64,000 nucleotides of DNA from an uncultured Lactobacillus sp. (GTDB taxonomy: Bacteria; Bacillota; Bacilli; Lactobacillales; Lactobacillaceae), in contig NZ_CANBCQ010000004.1 in the NCBI RefSeq assembly GCF_947367125.1, forward strand, positions 25,422-89,421, read 5' to 3'. Position numbers and translations under genes: made by a program. Shown piece after piece: positions 55,618-64,000 of the stretch. Numbering within the stretch: position 1 is the stretch's first letter; the number at the start of each line of letters is the position of its first letter. The notes under the pieces are model-generated. The model did no database searches. It had not been told where the DNA came from and worked only from the letters and a program-made list of their open reading frames with translations.

Positions 55618-56793
55618 ATGCCGGAATTAGCTAAAGATTTAGGTTTTAGCCAAAAAGTACAAAATGTCAAAGCTTCTGGAATTAGAATCTTTGATAATAA
55701 GGTTTCAAACATTCCAGGAATTATCAAATTAACTTTAGGCGAACCTGATCTGAATACGCCTGAACATGTTAAAAGTGCCGCAATTAAAAGTATTCAAAAT
55801 AATGATTCTCATTATGCTCCTCAAAAAGGAAAATTAGAATTACGCCAAGCGATTAGTAACTATTTAAATAAAACTATCGGCGTAAAATACGATCCAGAAA
55901 CAGAAATTGTAGTAACAGTTGGTGCTACGGAAGCAATTAATGCTGCACTTTTTGCTATCGCTAATCCTGGTGATAAGGTAGCTATTCCAACGCCAGTCTT
56001 TTCATTATATTGGCCAGTTGCTACCTTAGCCGACGCCAGTTATGTATTAATAAATACTACTGAAGATGATTTTAAGTTAACACCGCAAAAATTGACAGAA
56101 ACTATTAAAGAAAATTCGACAATTAAAGCAGTGATTTTGAATTACCCAACTAACCCAACTGGCGTGGAATATACGGAAGATGAAATTAAAGCTTTAGCTA
56201 AAGTGGTTGAGGAAAATCATTTGTACGTTATTACTGATGAAATCTATAGCACTTTGACTTATGGTGTTGAGCATCATTCTATTGCAAGTTTGATTCCAGA
56301 GCGAGCAATTTATATTTCTGGTCTTTCCAAGTCTCATGCGATGACAGGGTATCGTTTGGGCTATATTGCAGGACCTGCTAAAATCATGGATCAAATCGGT
56401 AAGGTGCACGGCTTAATGGTGACGACGACCACTGATTCATCGCAAGCTGCAGCTATTGAAGCTTTAGAAAATGGATTAAATGATCCAGTTGAATACCGTA
56501 AGATTTACCAAAAGCGCAGAGATTTTGTTTTAGAAAAATTAAATGAGATGGGGATGCAAGCAGTAAAGCCTGAGGGAGCCTTCTATATTTTTACGAAGAT
56601 TCCATCTCAGTATGGTAAAGATGATATGCAATTTGCATTAGATTTAGCCTTTAAAGCTAAAGTTGGCGTGACTCCCGGCAGTGCCTTTGGTCCTGGTGGG
56701 AAAGGCTATGTAAGATTGTCATATGCATCTAGTGATGACAATTTGCGAGAAGCAATGAAGAGAATGAATGATTTTTTACAAGGGGTTGAATAA
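55618..56793 (+). CDS. patA: aminotransferase class I/II (probable N-acetyl-LL-diaminopimelate aminotransferase)
   Basis: [30 protein letters not shown] lysine; lysine operon context. Confidence 0.92.
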   Translation: MPELAKDLGFSQKVQNVKASGIRIFDNKVSNIPGIIKLTLGEPDLNTPEHVKSAAIKSIQNNDSHYAPQKGKLELRQAISNYLNKTIGVKYDPETEIVVTVGATEAINAALFAIANPGDKVAIPTPVFSLYWPVATLADASYVLINTTEDDFKLTPQKLTETIKENSTIKAVILNYPTNPTGVEYTEDEIKALAKVVEENHLYVITDEIYSTLTYGVEHHSIASLIPERAIYISGLSKSHAMTGYRLGYIAGPAKIMDQIGKVHGLMVTTTTDSSQAAAIEALENGLNDPVEYRKIYQKRRDFVLEKLNEMGMQAVKPEGAFYIFTKIPSQYGKDDMQFALDLAFKAKVGVTPGSAFGPGGKGYVRLSYASSDDNLREAMKRMNDFLQGVE

Positions 56794-56794
56794 A

Positions 56795-57853
56795 ATGGTT
56801 AAAGAATATAATGTTGCAATTTTAGGAGCTACAGGTGCTGTTGGTAGAAGAATGATTGATCAATTGGCTAAGTCAACTATTCCAGTAAAAAGCGTCAAGT
56901 TATTGGCTTCATCACGTTCAGCTGGCACTGTATTAAAGTTTAAAGATCAAGACTTGGTAGTTGAAGAAACTACGCCGGAATCCTTTGATGGCGTTGATTT
57001 AGTTCTTTCATCAGCTGGTGGCGCAGTATCAAAGAAATTTTTACCAGAAGCTGTTAAGCGCGGGGCAGTTTGTGTAGACAATACTAGTGCTTTCAGAATG
57101 GAACCTGATGTTCCACTAGTTGTGCCAGAAGTAAATTCAGAAGCATTGAAAAAGCACCATGGTATTATTGCTAATCCTAATTGCTCAACGATTCAAATGG
57201 TAATGGCCCTTGAGCCAATTAGAAGAAAGTTTGGCTTAAAGCAAATTATTGTTTCAACTTATCAAGCTGCTTCTGGTGCTGGTCAAGCAGCAATTGAAGA
57301 ACTCAAAAAAGAAAGCCAAGATTTTCTTGATGGTAAAGATATGCAAACCAATGCGAATATTTTACCGACAAAAGGTGATAAAAAGCATTATCCACTGGCA
57401 TTTAATCTTCTGCCACAAATTGATGTCTTAGAAGATAGCGGCTATTCTCATGAAGAATGGAAGATGATTCATGAAACCAAGAAGATCATGTTGGATGATA
57501 TGAATGCTAAGGACATTAAAGTAACGGCAACTTGTGTCAGAGTCCCTGTGACAATTTCTCATGGTGAAAGTGTCTACTTTACTGTTGAAGATGAAAGTGC
57601 CACAGCACAAGATATTATGGATGCAGTAGCTGCCTTTCCTGGGGTTGTGCTTGAAGACGATATTAAGAATCAAGTTTACCCACAGCCAATTAACGCAACT
57701 GGCAAGCGGGAAACCTTTGTTGGAAGAATTCGTCCAGACTATGAAAATCCAGGTGCCTTTAATATGTGGATCGTAGCCGACAATTTATTAAAGGGAGCTG
57801 CTTGGAACACAGTTGAAAATGCGGAATACTTGGTTAAGATGAATTTAATTTAA
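56795..57853 (+). CDS. asd: aspartate-semialdehyde dehydrogenase
   Basis: [27 protein letters not shown]; end of lysine operon. Confidence 0.96.
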   Translation: MVKEYNVAILGATGAVGRRMIDQLAKSTIPVKSVKLLASSRSAGTVLKFKDQDLVVEETTPESFDGVDLVLSSAGGAVSKKFLPEAVKRGAVCVDNTSAFRMEPDVPLVVPEVNSEALKKHHGIIANPNCSTIQMVMALEPIRRKFGLKQIIVSTYQAASGAGQAAIEELKKESQDFLDGKDMQTNANILPTKGDKKHYPLAFNLLPQIDVLEDSGYSHEEWKMIHETKKIMLDDMNAKDIKVTATCVRVPVTISHGESVYFTVEDESATAQDIMDAVAAFPGVVLEDDIKNQVYPQPINATGKRETFVGRIRPDYENPGAFNMWIVADNLLKGAAWNTVENAEYLVKMNLI

Positions 57854-57866
57854 AAAAATAAAAATG

Positions 57867-57908
57867 AAAGCGCAATCTATGATTAAAAATGTTTTTGCGC
57901 TTTTTTTC
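57867..57908 (+). terminator. intrinsic terminator after asd
   Basis: AAAGCGCAA...TTGCGCTTTTTTT. Confidence 0.8.
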
Positions 57909-57948
57909 TTGTGGTAGAATAATCCAGGATTAAAAGGAGATCGAAATA

Positions 57949-59052
57949 TTGAAAACACTAAAAAAGTTTGGGATAGCTTTCATTTTATTTTGTTCATCGT
58001 GTTTAGTGATGTCTAGCCATGCTGTTCAGGCAAAGTCTTATTCGAATCACCAACTGCGTCAATATACGCTAAAATTGATGAAAAAGAATCATTTACGAGG
58101 AAGCATTGAAATTGTCAAAAATGGCCAAGCTCAACGGGTTAGCTTAGGCTATGGCTATTACAGCAAAAAAACAAAAAATGGTAATTCCAAATTGCTTTAT
58201 CCAGTTGGCTCCTTGCAAAAGATGATTACTGCTGCAATGATTACGCAATTGATTTATCAGAAAAAATTTAGTCAAAATACTAAAATTTCTCGTTGGTATC
58301 CTAAGCTTAGATATGCCAAACAAATCACCGTGGGTCAGTTGATGACTCATACTTCAGGAATTAATGTTGGTGGAACTGAAACCAATCACGGAATTAATTT
58401 TTCTGAAAATGGTGCAATAAATTGGATGATTACGCGTGCTAATTCGCAGGCTAATACTGGCCGTGGTCGTTTTAACTATAATAATGCTAATTATGTGTTG
58501 TTAGCAGGAATTATTCGCAAAGTAACCGGCGAATCCTATGCTGCCAACGTGAAAAAGAGGATTATTCGTCCATTAAAGTTAAAGCAAACTTATATTTACC
58601 AGCAAATTCCGCGGTCTAAAACTGATGCAATTTCGTATTTGTATCAGGGTGGCAAAAATTATCGTAATAGTATTTATGCTAATCGAAATGTGGTTTCTCA
58701 ACTGCCTGGTGCAGGAAATTTGTTTTCAGCAGCTAGTGATTATTTTAAAATCCAACGCGGAATGATTAATGGCAAAATTTTAACTAAAAAGCAATTTAAT
58801 TATTTATCTCATCTAAATGCTAAGGTTAATACTTATTCGGGTGGTTTTTATTTGAAGAAAAACCATACTTTAAAGTTGGCTTATGGTAACTTTGGTGATA
58901 CGCATTTTTGTAATTGGATGCAATTGACGACTGATAATCAAAATGGGATTGTCATGTTTATTAATCAAACTTATGGTGGCAAAAATCGTCTTAAGTCCGT
59001 GGGTTATGATATTTTAAAGCATATTAAGGCTGATACTTTTATTAAAAGATAA
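57949..59052 (+). CDS. beta-lactamase class C / serine hydrolase family protein, secreted
   Basis: Signal peptide-like N-terminus; SLQK (SxxK) and YNN (YxN) motifs. Confidence 0.88.
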   Translation: MKTLKKFGIAFILFCSSCLVMSSHAVQAKSYSNHQLRQYTLKLMKKNHLRGSIEIVKNGQAQRVSLGYGYYSKKTKNGNSKLLYPVGSLQKMITAAMITQLIYQKKFSQNTKISRWYPKLRYAKQITVGQLMTHTSGINVGGTETNHGINFSENGAINWMITRANSQANTGRGRFNYNNANYVLLAGIIRKVTGESYAANVKKRIIRPLKLKQTYIYQQIPRSKTDAISYLYQGGKNYRNSIYANRNVVSQLPGAGNLFSAASDYFKIQRGMINGKILTKKQFNYLSHLNAKVNTYSGGFYLKKNHTLKLAYGNFGDTHFCNWMQLTTDNQNGIVMFINQTYGGKNRLKSVGYDILKHIKADTFIKR

Positions 59053-59054
59053 GC

Positions 59055-59094
59055 AAAAAGCTTGCTAACGAGTTGAAGTTAGCAAGCTTTTTTA
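59055..59094. terminator. bidirectional terminator
   Basis: AAAAAGCTTGCTAAC-gagttgaa-GTTAGCAAGCTTTTTT. Confidence 0.9.
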
Positions 59095-60702
59095 ACGATG
59101 ATTTTTAGGCATTTTCGTTCGTTGACTAAATAGTTCTCCGATTAATTTGAAGAAGCCATAAGCGATTAACAGAATTCCAATAATAATAATCGATCTCCGA
59201 TCAAATGCACTAGGATTTACGACTACGATAATTCCTAAGGCAAAGGCAATCAATGCTTCGATAGCAACAACCGTAATACGAAAAACACCTGGCAATTTAC
59301 GAAAAACCAATTGTCTTATTCTAATATAAGAGTAGATGATTAGAAATAGTCCTAAGAAATAGTGGGCCAAAAAGATCAACAAACGATTGTTAGAGATTAA
59401 AGCCGTTGATAAAGCGAAAACTATTAAGTAGGAAATAATAAAGAAATTTTTCTGCCGCTCTTTTAAACTAGACTTGGCAGTAATTAGAATTTGATGAACA
59501 CTAAAACCAATTCCAGTAAAGGCTACAAGAGTACCAAAGGCTCGTACAGCGTATTGTGGCAAGGTTAAACTAATGATACCTAGAATGACCATTACCCAGC
59601 CAACAATTGTGTCTGTTGAGAAAAGTGCTTTCGTTAATTCTTGACTCTTAATTGTTTGCCAAATGCTAGAAAATAAAGAGCCGAAGACAAAGCGAGTTCG
59701 CCGAGAAGAATCGGCAAGAGAGAAAAGAATAGCGCCGAAACCGCCAAAACCATTTTTATCGAGCTCATTGATCTTAGTAGCGCCTCCAGCACCCAGAGCG
59801 GCAAAAAGATCATTAGTTAATGATTCCCGTTCCTCTAAAGTAGCATTCCCGATCCACTGATTAATTAATTGGTTATAAACCTTAGATTGAGCGTTGCGAT
59901 GACGTCTAGTATCGAATCTAGAACCGATTATCTGCCAAGAAAAAGCATCATGTTGGCTTAAACCTTTGCGATTGCTGCCCACGATTGTGGCGGGGATGTT
60001 TTTGGGTTCAAATAAGCGACCAATGACGCTAAAGTCAGGTACAAATCTTCGTAAAGTATTTTGTAAATATTTATTTGGAAGCTGAGCTCCGACTTCTTCT
60101 GCAATTCCAGGTGAATCAAAAGTGTAAATTCGCTTGATTCTTTTTCTTAGTTTAGGCTCGATATTTATTGCAGCGTATTCGGCTAAATTGCCGCCTTTAG
60201 AGTGGCCGCCTAAATAATAATCTTGATCGTCTGCTTTTAAAATGGTTTCAAGCAATTTTACAGCTTGCTTTTGGGCAACTGTAATTTTAAAACTAATTTC
60301 AAAGTCTTCTTTCCAGCCAATCAATGAGTCATCAGTGCCACGAAAGGCAACGAAGTTTGTTCCATCAGTCAGCTCGATTTTAATAGCGCTAAATTGAGTA
60401 TGTTCAGTTAATGTACTGGTGAAGTAAGATAACTTAGCATCTTTAAAACGATCAACATGTGCCATTAATTTAAATAGTTCTTGATATTGTAAATTATCAT
60501 GACGAGGATGATCATCTGCAAAGTAAAGCTTGGCTGCCTTTTCTAAGCTGATAGCTGTACCGTTGCTTTTGACAATTCCTGGTAATTCCAGATAAGAAAA
60601 AATAGATAAAACAAGTGCATCAATATTATTGAAAGGTGATGTGGAGAAATCAACGTCACCACGCCATTTTAAATATGTGAGAATATTATTATCTGGATAC
60701 AT
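59092..60702 (-). CDS. DUF2974 (Mbeg1-like) lipase-fold protein fused to C-terminal DUF308-like multi-TM domain
   Basis: Mbeg1-like N-terminus, GGHSKGGNLAEYAA nucleophile elbow, FDSPG, then about six hydrophobic helices. Confidence 0.82.
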   Translation of the reverse strand: MYPDNNILTYLKWRGDVDFSTSPFNNIDALVLSIFSYLELPGIVKSNGTAISLEKAAKLYFADDHPRHDNLQYQELFKLMAHVDRFKDAKLSYFTSTLTEHTQFSAIKIELTDGTNFVAFRGTDDSLIGWKEDFEISFKITVAQKQAVKLLETILKADDQDYYLGGHSKGGNLAEYAAINIEPKLRKRIKRIYTFDSPGIAEEVGAQLPNKYLQNTLRRFVPDFSVIGRLFEPKNIPATIVGSNRKGLSQHDAFSWQIIGSRFDTRRHRNAQSKVYNQLINQWIGNATLEERESLTNDLFAALGAGGATKINELDKNGFGGFGAILFSLADSSRRTRFVFGSLFSSIWQTIKSQELTKALFSTDTIVGWVMVILGIISLTLPQYAVRAFGTLVAFTGIGFSVHQILITAKSSLKERQKNFFIISYLIVFALSTALISNNRLLIFLAHYFLGLFLIIYSYIRIRQLVFRKLPGVFRITVVAIEALIAFALGIIVVVNPSAFDRRSIIIIGILLIAYGFFKLIGELFSQRTKMPKNHR

Positions 60703-60778
60703 GCTTTACCTTCTTTAAACACAAATTTAATAATTCCATTTCAATTTTAACGTAACTAAGAAAAGATAGTATAAGAAA

Positions 60779-60812
60779 AAAGCTCTTTTGAAGAAATTTT
60801 CAAAAGAACTTA
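60779..60812 (-). terminator. terminator-like palindrome (minus strand) upstream of the DUF2974 gene; could instead be an operator
   Basis: Minus strand AAGTTCTTTTGAA-aatttc-TTCAAAAGAGCTT-TTTT, 13-bp stem with one G-U. Confidence 0.5.
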
Positions 60813-60841
60813 AGAAACTGTATAACACCAGTTATTTATTA

Positions 60842-60850
60842 TGCTATAAT
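60842..60850 (+). promoter_or_regulatory. extended -10 promoter of the FMN-binding gene leader
   Basis: TGCTATAAT perfect extended -10; no good -35. Confidence 0.55.
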
Positions 60851-60853
60851 AAA

Positions 60854-61028
60854 ACAGGTAGAAGGGGATTCTTACTACCTGTAAAGTGGGTCATTATAAG
60901 GACTTATAAAACATTCAAGACCCATCTAGTAGTATATCAATAATTGTTAGATAATGATATACCAAATGACATATATTTATATCTTTTATTAAGAAGCTTG
61001 TATATAATTATTGTATAAGCTTTTTTTA
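60854..61028 (+). promoter_or_regulatory. structured 5' leader (four successive stems, the last terminator-like) upstream of FMN-binding domain gene
   Basis: ACAGGTAG/CTACCTGT; GGGTC[TTATAA-GGAC-TTATAA]GACCC; GTATATCA/TGATATAC; AAGCTT(g)TATA/TATAAGCTT + T run. Confidence 0.6.
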
Positions 61029-61047
61029 TTTTTTAGGGAGTAAATAA

Positions 61048-61314
61048 ATGTTAAAAGAAGGAACATATAAGGCAGAAGCTCGCGGAATGGCAGGATTTGT
61101 TGGTGTTGAATTATCTATTAAAAGTAACAAAATTTCTGAAGTAAATTTAGATCTTACAACAGAGACACCACAATATGGTCAAAAAGCTGAAGCACAATTA
61201 AAGCAAGAAATTTTAACTAAACAATCAGCTGATATTGATGCAGTAACGGGTGCTACTTTTACTTCGAATGGGGTTAAAGCCGCAGTTGAAGCAGCACTAA
61301 AGCAAGCAGAGTAG
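61048..61314 (+). CDS. small FMN-binding domain protein
   Basis: 88 aa; DAVTGATFTSNGVKAAVEAAL matches the FMN-bind flavinylation motif; no signal peptide. Confidence 0.88.
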   Translation: MLKEGTYKAEARGMAGFVGVELSIKSNKISEVNLDLTTETPQYGQKAEAQLKQEILTKQSADIDAVTGATFTSNGVKAAVEAALKQAE

Positions 61315-61327
61315 AAAGAAGGATTTT

Positions 61328-61843
61328 GTGCAAGTCACAACCTATTTCATTATTGCAGCTGCTGTTTTAGTGATTTTTCTCTTATTTAGATCTGAACATA
61401 AATTTGTATTTTTAAAAGCGGCAATTTTATTTCTTATTCAGATTATTTTTTCAATGATCAATTTCTTAATCTTTATGATTATTGCTTATTTGATTATGCG
61501 ACAATGGGATCATGTTAGTTTAGGTAATTTATTTGTTTTGTTAGCTGTCTTTGTAGTACTTTCAGGTGTTTTTCTCTATTGGGGGATGCGCTTAGCTGCT
61601 AAAATATTTAAATTTTCGACTACGACATTAACTTTAGTTGAATATTATATTCAGTGGTCATTGATTTATGTTACCGTTTATCAGGCAATCTTTAGCAATA
61701 TCAAGCATATTGCGTCGATCACTCACTTTATTCGTGTGGGTAATTTCTTAGATCCTAACTTATTTGTTGTAGCCATGTTGCCATCATTTATTTCAGCGTG
61801 GATTGCAGTAATTCTTTACAAAAAATTTACCAAGGCAATATAA
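61328..61843 (+). CDS. multi-TM membrane protein of unknown function
   Basis: 171 aa, 4-5 hydrophobic helices; closely follows the FMN-binding gene; GTG start. Confidence 0.78.
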   Translation: MQVTTYFIIAAAVLVIFLLFRSEHKFVFLKAAILFLIQIIFSMINFLIFMIIAYLIMRQWDHVSLGNLFVLLAVFVVLSGVFLYWGMRLAAKIFKFSTTTLTLVEYYIQWSLIYVTVYQAIFSNIKHIASITHFIRVGNFLDPNLFVVAMLPSFISAWIAVILYKKFTKAI

Positions 61844-61873
61844 AAGGGCATCAATATCGCGATGCCCTTTTAT
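61842..61873. terminator. bidirectional terminator
   Basis: AAAAGGGCATC-aatatcgc-GATGCCCTTTT. Confidence 0.88.
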
Positions 61874-61878
61874 TATGA

Positions 61879-62805
61879 TTATTTTCTTTCTAAAATTTCG
61901 TCCATTTTTCGGAAGAAGAGTTCTTTGTTTGCTTTAGTAACTAACTCAACTTCACGACCTTGAGGATCGCGCACAAAACTACCAGCACTTAAGCCATCAG
62001 TAATAACTTTAGCATGAGTTTTTTCAGTTTCTACAACTTCAGGATAAAGTGCACTAACTGTAGTTAAAACATCCCAAAGATAGAGTTCGGCTGAAGGAAT
62101 AGAAATGATTAAACTATAGCCCTGACCAACTAAATCCATTGCTGGATATTTGCGTAAACTAGCCCAATGTTGGCGCAATTCATCATTTAAAGGCAATTCT
62201 TCGGTACTCTCTAATCCGACCATTTGAATCGGAATCTTAGAATCAAAAACGCGCTTAACGGCGTATGGATCCCAGAAAGAATTCCATTCTTGACTGCCGT
62301 CAGCATTAATCGTAGCCACATTGCCATGTCCATCAAGGGAACCACCCATCCAGTAAAGTTTCTTAATTTTGGGTTCAATAGTTGGATCGGCGTCAAGTGC
62401 ACGAGCTAAATCAGTTAAAGGACCGGTCATAATTAAAGTGATTGGTTCCGTCGCTTCTTTGAGTTTTTCGACCATGTCCAAGTGAGCCGGAAGCTTGGCT
62501 TGTGGTGTATCGATATGTCCTTTTTCATTTAAAATTGGCAAATAGTTAAAGGAGTAAGTTGCCATCCGCCATTCATGGGGAAATTGATTGACTGCTCTAG
62601 AATTTGAACGGGCAACAGCTAATTTATTACCGCGTAAATTAAAAAGATCAGTCATTTTTCGACATGCTTCAACAGAAGGATCAATGTAGCCATCAGCATC
62701 AATTGCACCAACGCCAAGCAATTTGATGTCGGGAGCTTGCAATAATAAAAGATATGATACTAAATCATCAATATTGCCGTCATGATTAAAATAAATTTGT
62801 TTCAT
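61879..62805 (-). CDS. nucleoside hydrolase (inosine/uridine-preferring family)
   Basis: IYFNHDGNIDDLVSYLLLL Asp-rich motif; IMTGPLTDLARAL. Internal Met preferred over ORF-track start 62832. Confidence 0.9.
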   Translation of the reverse strand: MKQIYFNHDGNIDDLVSYLLLLQAPDIKLLGVGAIDADGYIDPSVEACRKMTDLFNLRGNKLAVARSNSRAVNQFPHEWRMATYSFNYLPILNEKGHIDTPQAKLPAHLDMVEKLKEATEPITLIMTGPLTDLARALDADPTIEPKIKKLYWMGGSLDGHGNVATINADGSQEWNSFWDPYAVKRVFDSKIPIQMVGLESTEELPLNDELRQHWASLRKYPAMDLVGQGYSLIISIPSAELYLWDVLTTVSALYPEVVETEKTHAKVITDGLSAGSFVRDPQGREVELVTKANKELFFRKMDEILERK

Positions 62806-62850
62806 TGTCATAGCCTTTCTTAATTTGATCACTTTTATTTTAGCAAGTTT

Positions 62851-63213
62851 TTAATTAAGATGATCGAGCAAATTAATATTTTTACGATAAGCGTTAGGCA
62901 TAACATGATATTGCTGCTGGAATTTTGCATAAAAAGAATTTAAATTATGAATACCAACTAGTTCGCATATTTTAGTAATGGGATAATCGCTGGATGAAAG
63001 TAAATACTTTGCCTGTTCCAATCGTTTTTGAGTGCACACTTTGACAAAATTTTTACCAGTTAACTCTTTGATTAGGCTGCTTAAGTAGGGTGAAGTATAG
63101 CCATAGCGTTGAGCTAAGTCAGCTAAAGAGATAGTTTGATATTTTTGAGAAATTTCGTTTAATAAATCAACTAGAAGTTTCTGCTTTTGATCATGATTTT
63201 CTTCTTCGGTCAT
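62851..63213 (-). CDS. AraC-type DNA-binding domain protein, short (possibly truncated regulator)
   Basis: Two HTH motifs of AraC C-terminal domain (SLADLAQRYGYTSPYLSSLIKELTG; ITKICELVGIHNLNSFYAKFQQQYHVMPNAYR). Confidence 0.78.
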   Translation of the reverse strand: MTEEENHDQKQKLLVDLLNEISQKYQTISLADLAQRYGYTSPYLSSLIKELTGKNFVKVCTQKRLEQAKYLLSSSDYPITKICELVGIHNLNSFYAKFQQQYHVMPNAYRKNINLLDHLN

Positions 63214-63320
63214 GGGATAATTTTAGCTAGCAAAATATTAAAATAATTGTCAATAATTAAGCTATGGTAGGTGTGATTAGAAAAATATTCTTCGATAATA
63301 TTATCCATGGTTGTATTAAT

Positions 63321-63490
63321 ATCAGTATTTTGCGGAAAGAGGACAAATTTTTGCTTGTTTTGATTTTGAAAAGACAGAAAAGTTCTATGACTTTGAAGAT
63401 ATTAACCAAGCTAATGCTGATTCAGTATCAGGTAAGACAATTAAGCCAGTCTTAATTATTGATAAGGATTACAAGCCTGAAAACAAGTAG
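63321..63490 (+). pseudogene. C-terminal remnant of a zinc-type alcohol dehydrogenase-like protein
   Basis: Frame ending at TAG 63490 reads ...GQIFACFDFEKTEKFYDFEDINQANADSVSGKTIKPVLIIDKDYKPENK*, with no start/5' part upstream. Confidence 0.7.
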
Positions 63491-63510
63491 CAATGAATAA
63501 AAACTTATTT

Positions 63511-63545
63511 AAAAGAGGTATCTGAGATTCAGGTACCTCTTTCTG
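63511..63545 (+). terminator. intrinsic terminator after dehydrogenase remnant
   Basis: AGAGGTATCTGA-gattc-AGGTACCTCTTT. Confidence 0.75.
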
Positions 63546-63563
63546 TATGCTAAAATAAAAATT

Positions 63564-63932
63564 ATGAATATTGAAACTTTAAGAGCGGAATTTAATGCTC
63601 AAGCAAATGAAGAAAAAGCCAGTCATCTTGCTGGTTATATGAGAAATCAATTTCCATTTTATGGCTTGCAAACGCCACAAAGAAGAGCAATTTATCATGA
63701 ATTTTTGAAGGATGAGAAAAAGAAACAGCAACTTGATTGGGATTTGCTCAATCAGGCTTGGAATGAGAAGCAACGTGAGATGCAATATTTTGTTTGCGAT
63801 TATTTAATTGCTCTGAAAAAATACATTAAGTTTGATGATTTAGCTAAGATTGAACATTTTGTTAGGACTAAACAATGGTGGGATACAATTGATTCATTAA
63901 TCAAAGTTTATGGTTATTTAGGCTGTCAATAA
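63564..63932 (+). pseudogene. DNA alkylation repair (AlkD-like) protein, 3'-truncated
   Basis: 122 aa matching the N-terminal part of AlkD-like HEAT proteins (QFPFYGLQTPQRRAI, REMQYFVCDYL, WWDTIDSL) then an abrupt stop. Confidence 0.72.
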
Positions 63933-63965
63933 TTTAGGAAAATGTCCCAAAATTATTTAATTATT

Positions 63966-63994
63966 AGCGGAGAATTTGCTCTCCGCTATTTTTA
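63966..63994 (+). terminator. intrinsic terminator
   Basis: AGCGGAGA-atttgc-TCTCCGCT-atttttat. Confidence 0.65.
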
Positions 63995-64000
63995 TACGTA

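Noticed and set aside
60857-60930. GGA motifs in hairpin loops (AAGGGGA, TTATAA-GGAC-TTATAA) suggesting a CsrA-sponge RNA
   Set aside because: CsrA is generally absent from non-motile lactobacilli and only two such loops are present; leader/attenuator is the simpler reading.
63264-63455. ORF MVGVIRKIFFDNIIHG... as a real gene
   Set aside because: Another frame in the same region gives a recognisable dehydrogenase C-terminus, so this ORF is likely spurious.

Overview
The window is a gene-dense, low-GC chromosomal segment. Gene content and protein sequences look like a Lactobacillus of the acidophilus/helveticus/crispatus group (inference; no database was searched). From left to right it contains: the 3' part of the division/cell-wall cluster (ftsL end, PASTA-PBP, mraY, murD, murG, divIB, ftsA, ftsZ, sepF, ylmG, ylmH, divIVA); a T-box-controlled ileS; housekeeping genes (NUDIX, mtnN, cysteine desulfurase, mnmA, recD2, a NERD-domain protein); dagK, rnjA/rpoY and def; typA; a rodA/ftsW-type gene, rsmD, coaD, a Lon/PDZ protease, comEA, comEC, holA; rpsT, rpsO, RNase J2, tuf, tig, clpX, engB; a decayed amino-acid permease; a divergent lysC-dapF / lysA-dapH-dapL-dapA-dapB-patA-asd lysine locus with a lysine riboswitch; and accessory genes (serine hydrolase, DUF2974-DUF308 fusion, FMN-binding protein, nucleoside hydrolase, gene remnants). 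I saw no CRISPR array, prophage, complete IS element, rRNA, tRNA or convincing defence island. The most interesting unexplained signals are non-coding: (1) a free-standing candidate sRNA with its own promoter and terminator between rpoY and def; (2) a roughly 170-nt multi-hairpin leader ending in a terminator just before an FMN-binding-domain gene; (3) a structured leader with a terminator upstream of typA; (4) an H-type pseudoknot in the rpsO leader. All are read by eye and need folding, comparative and expression checks.
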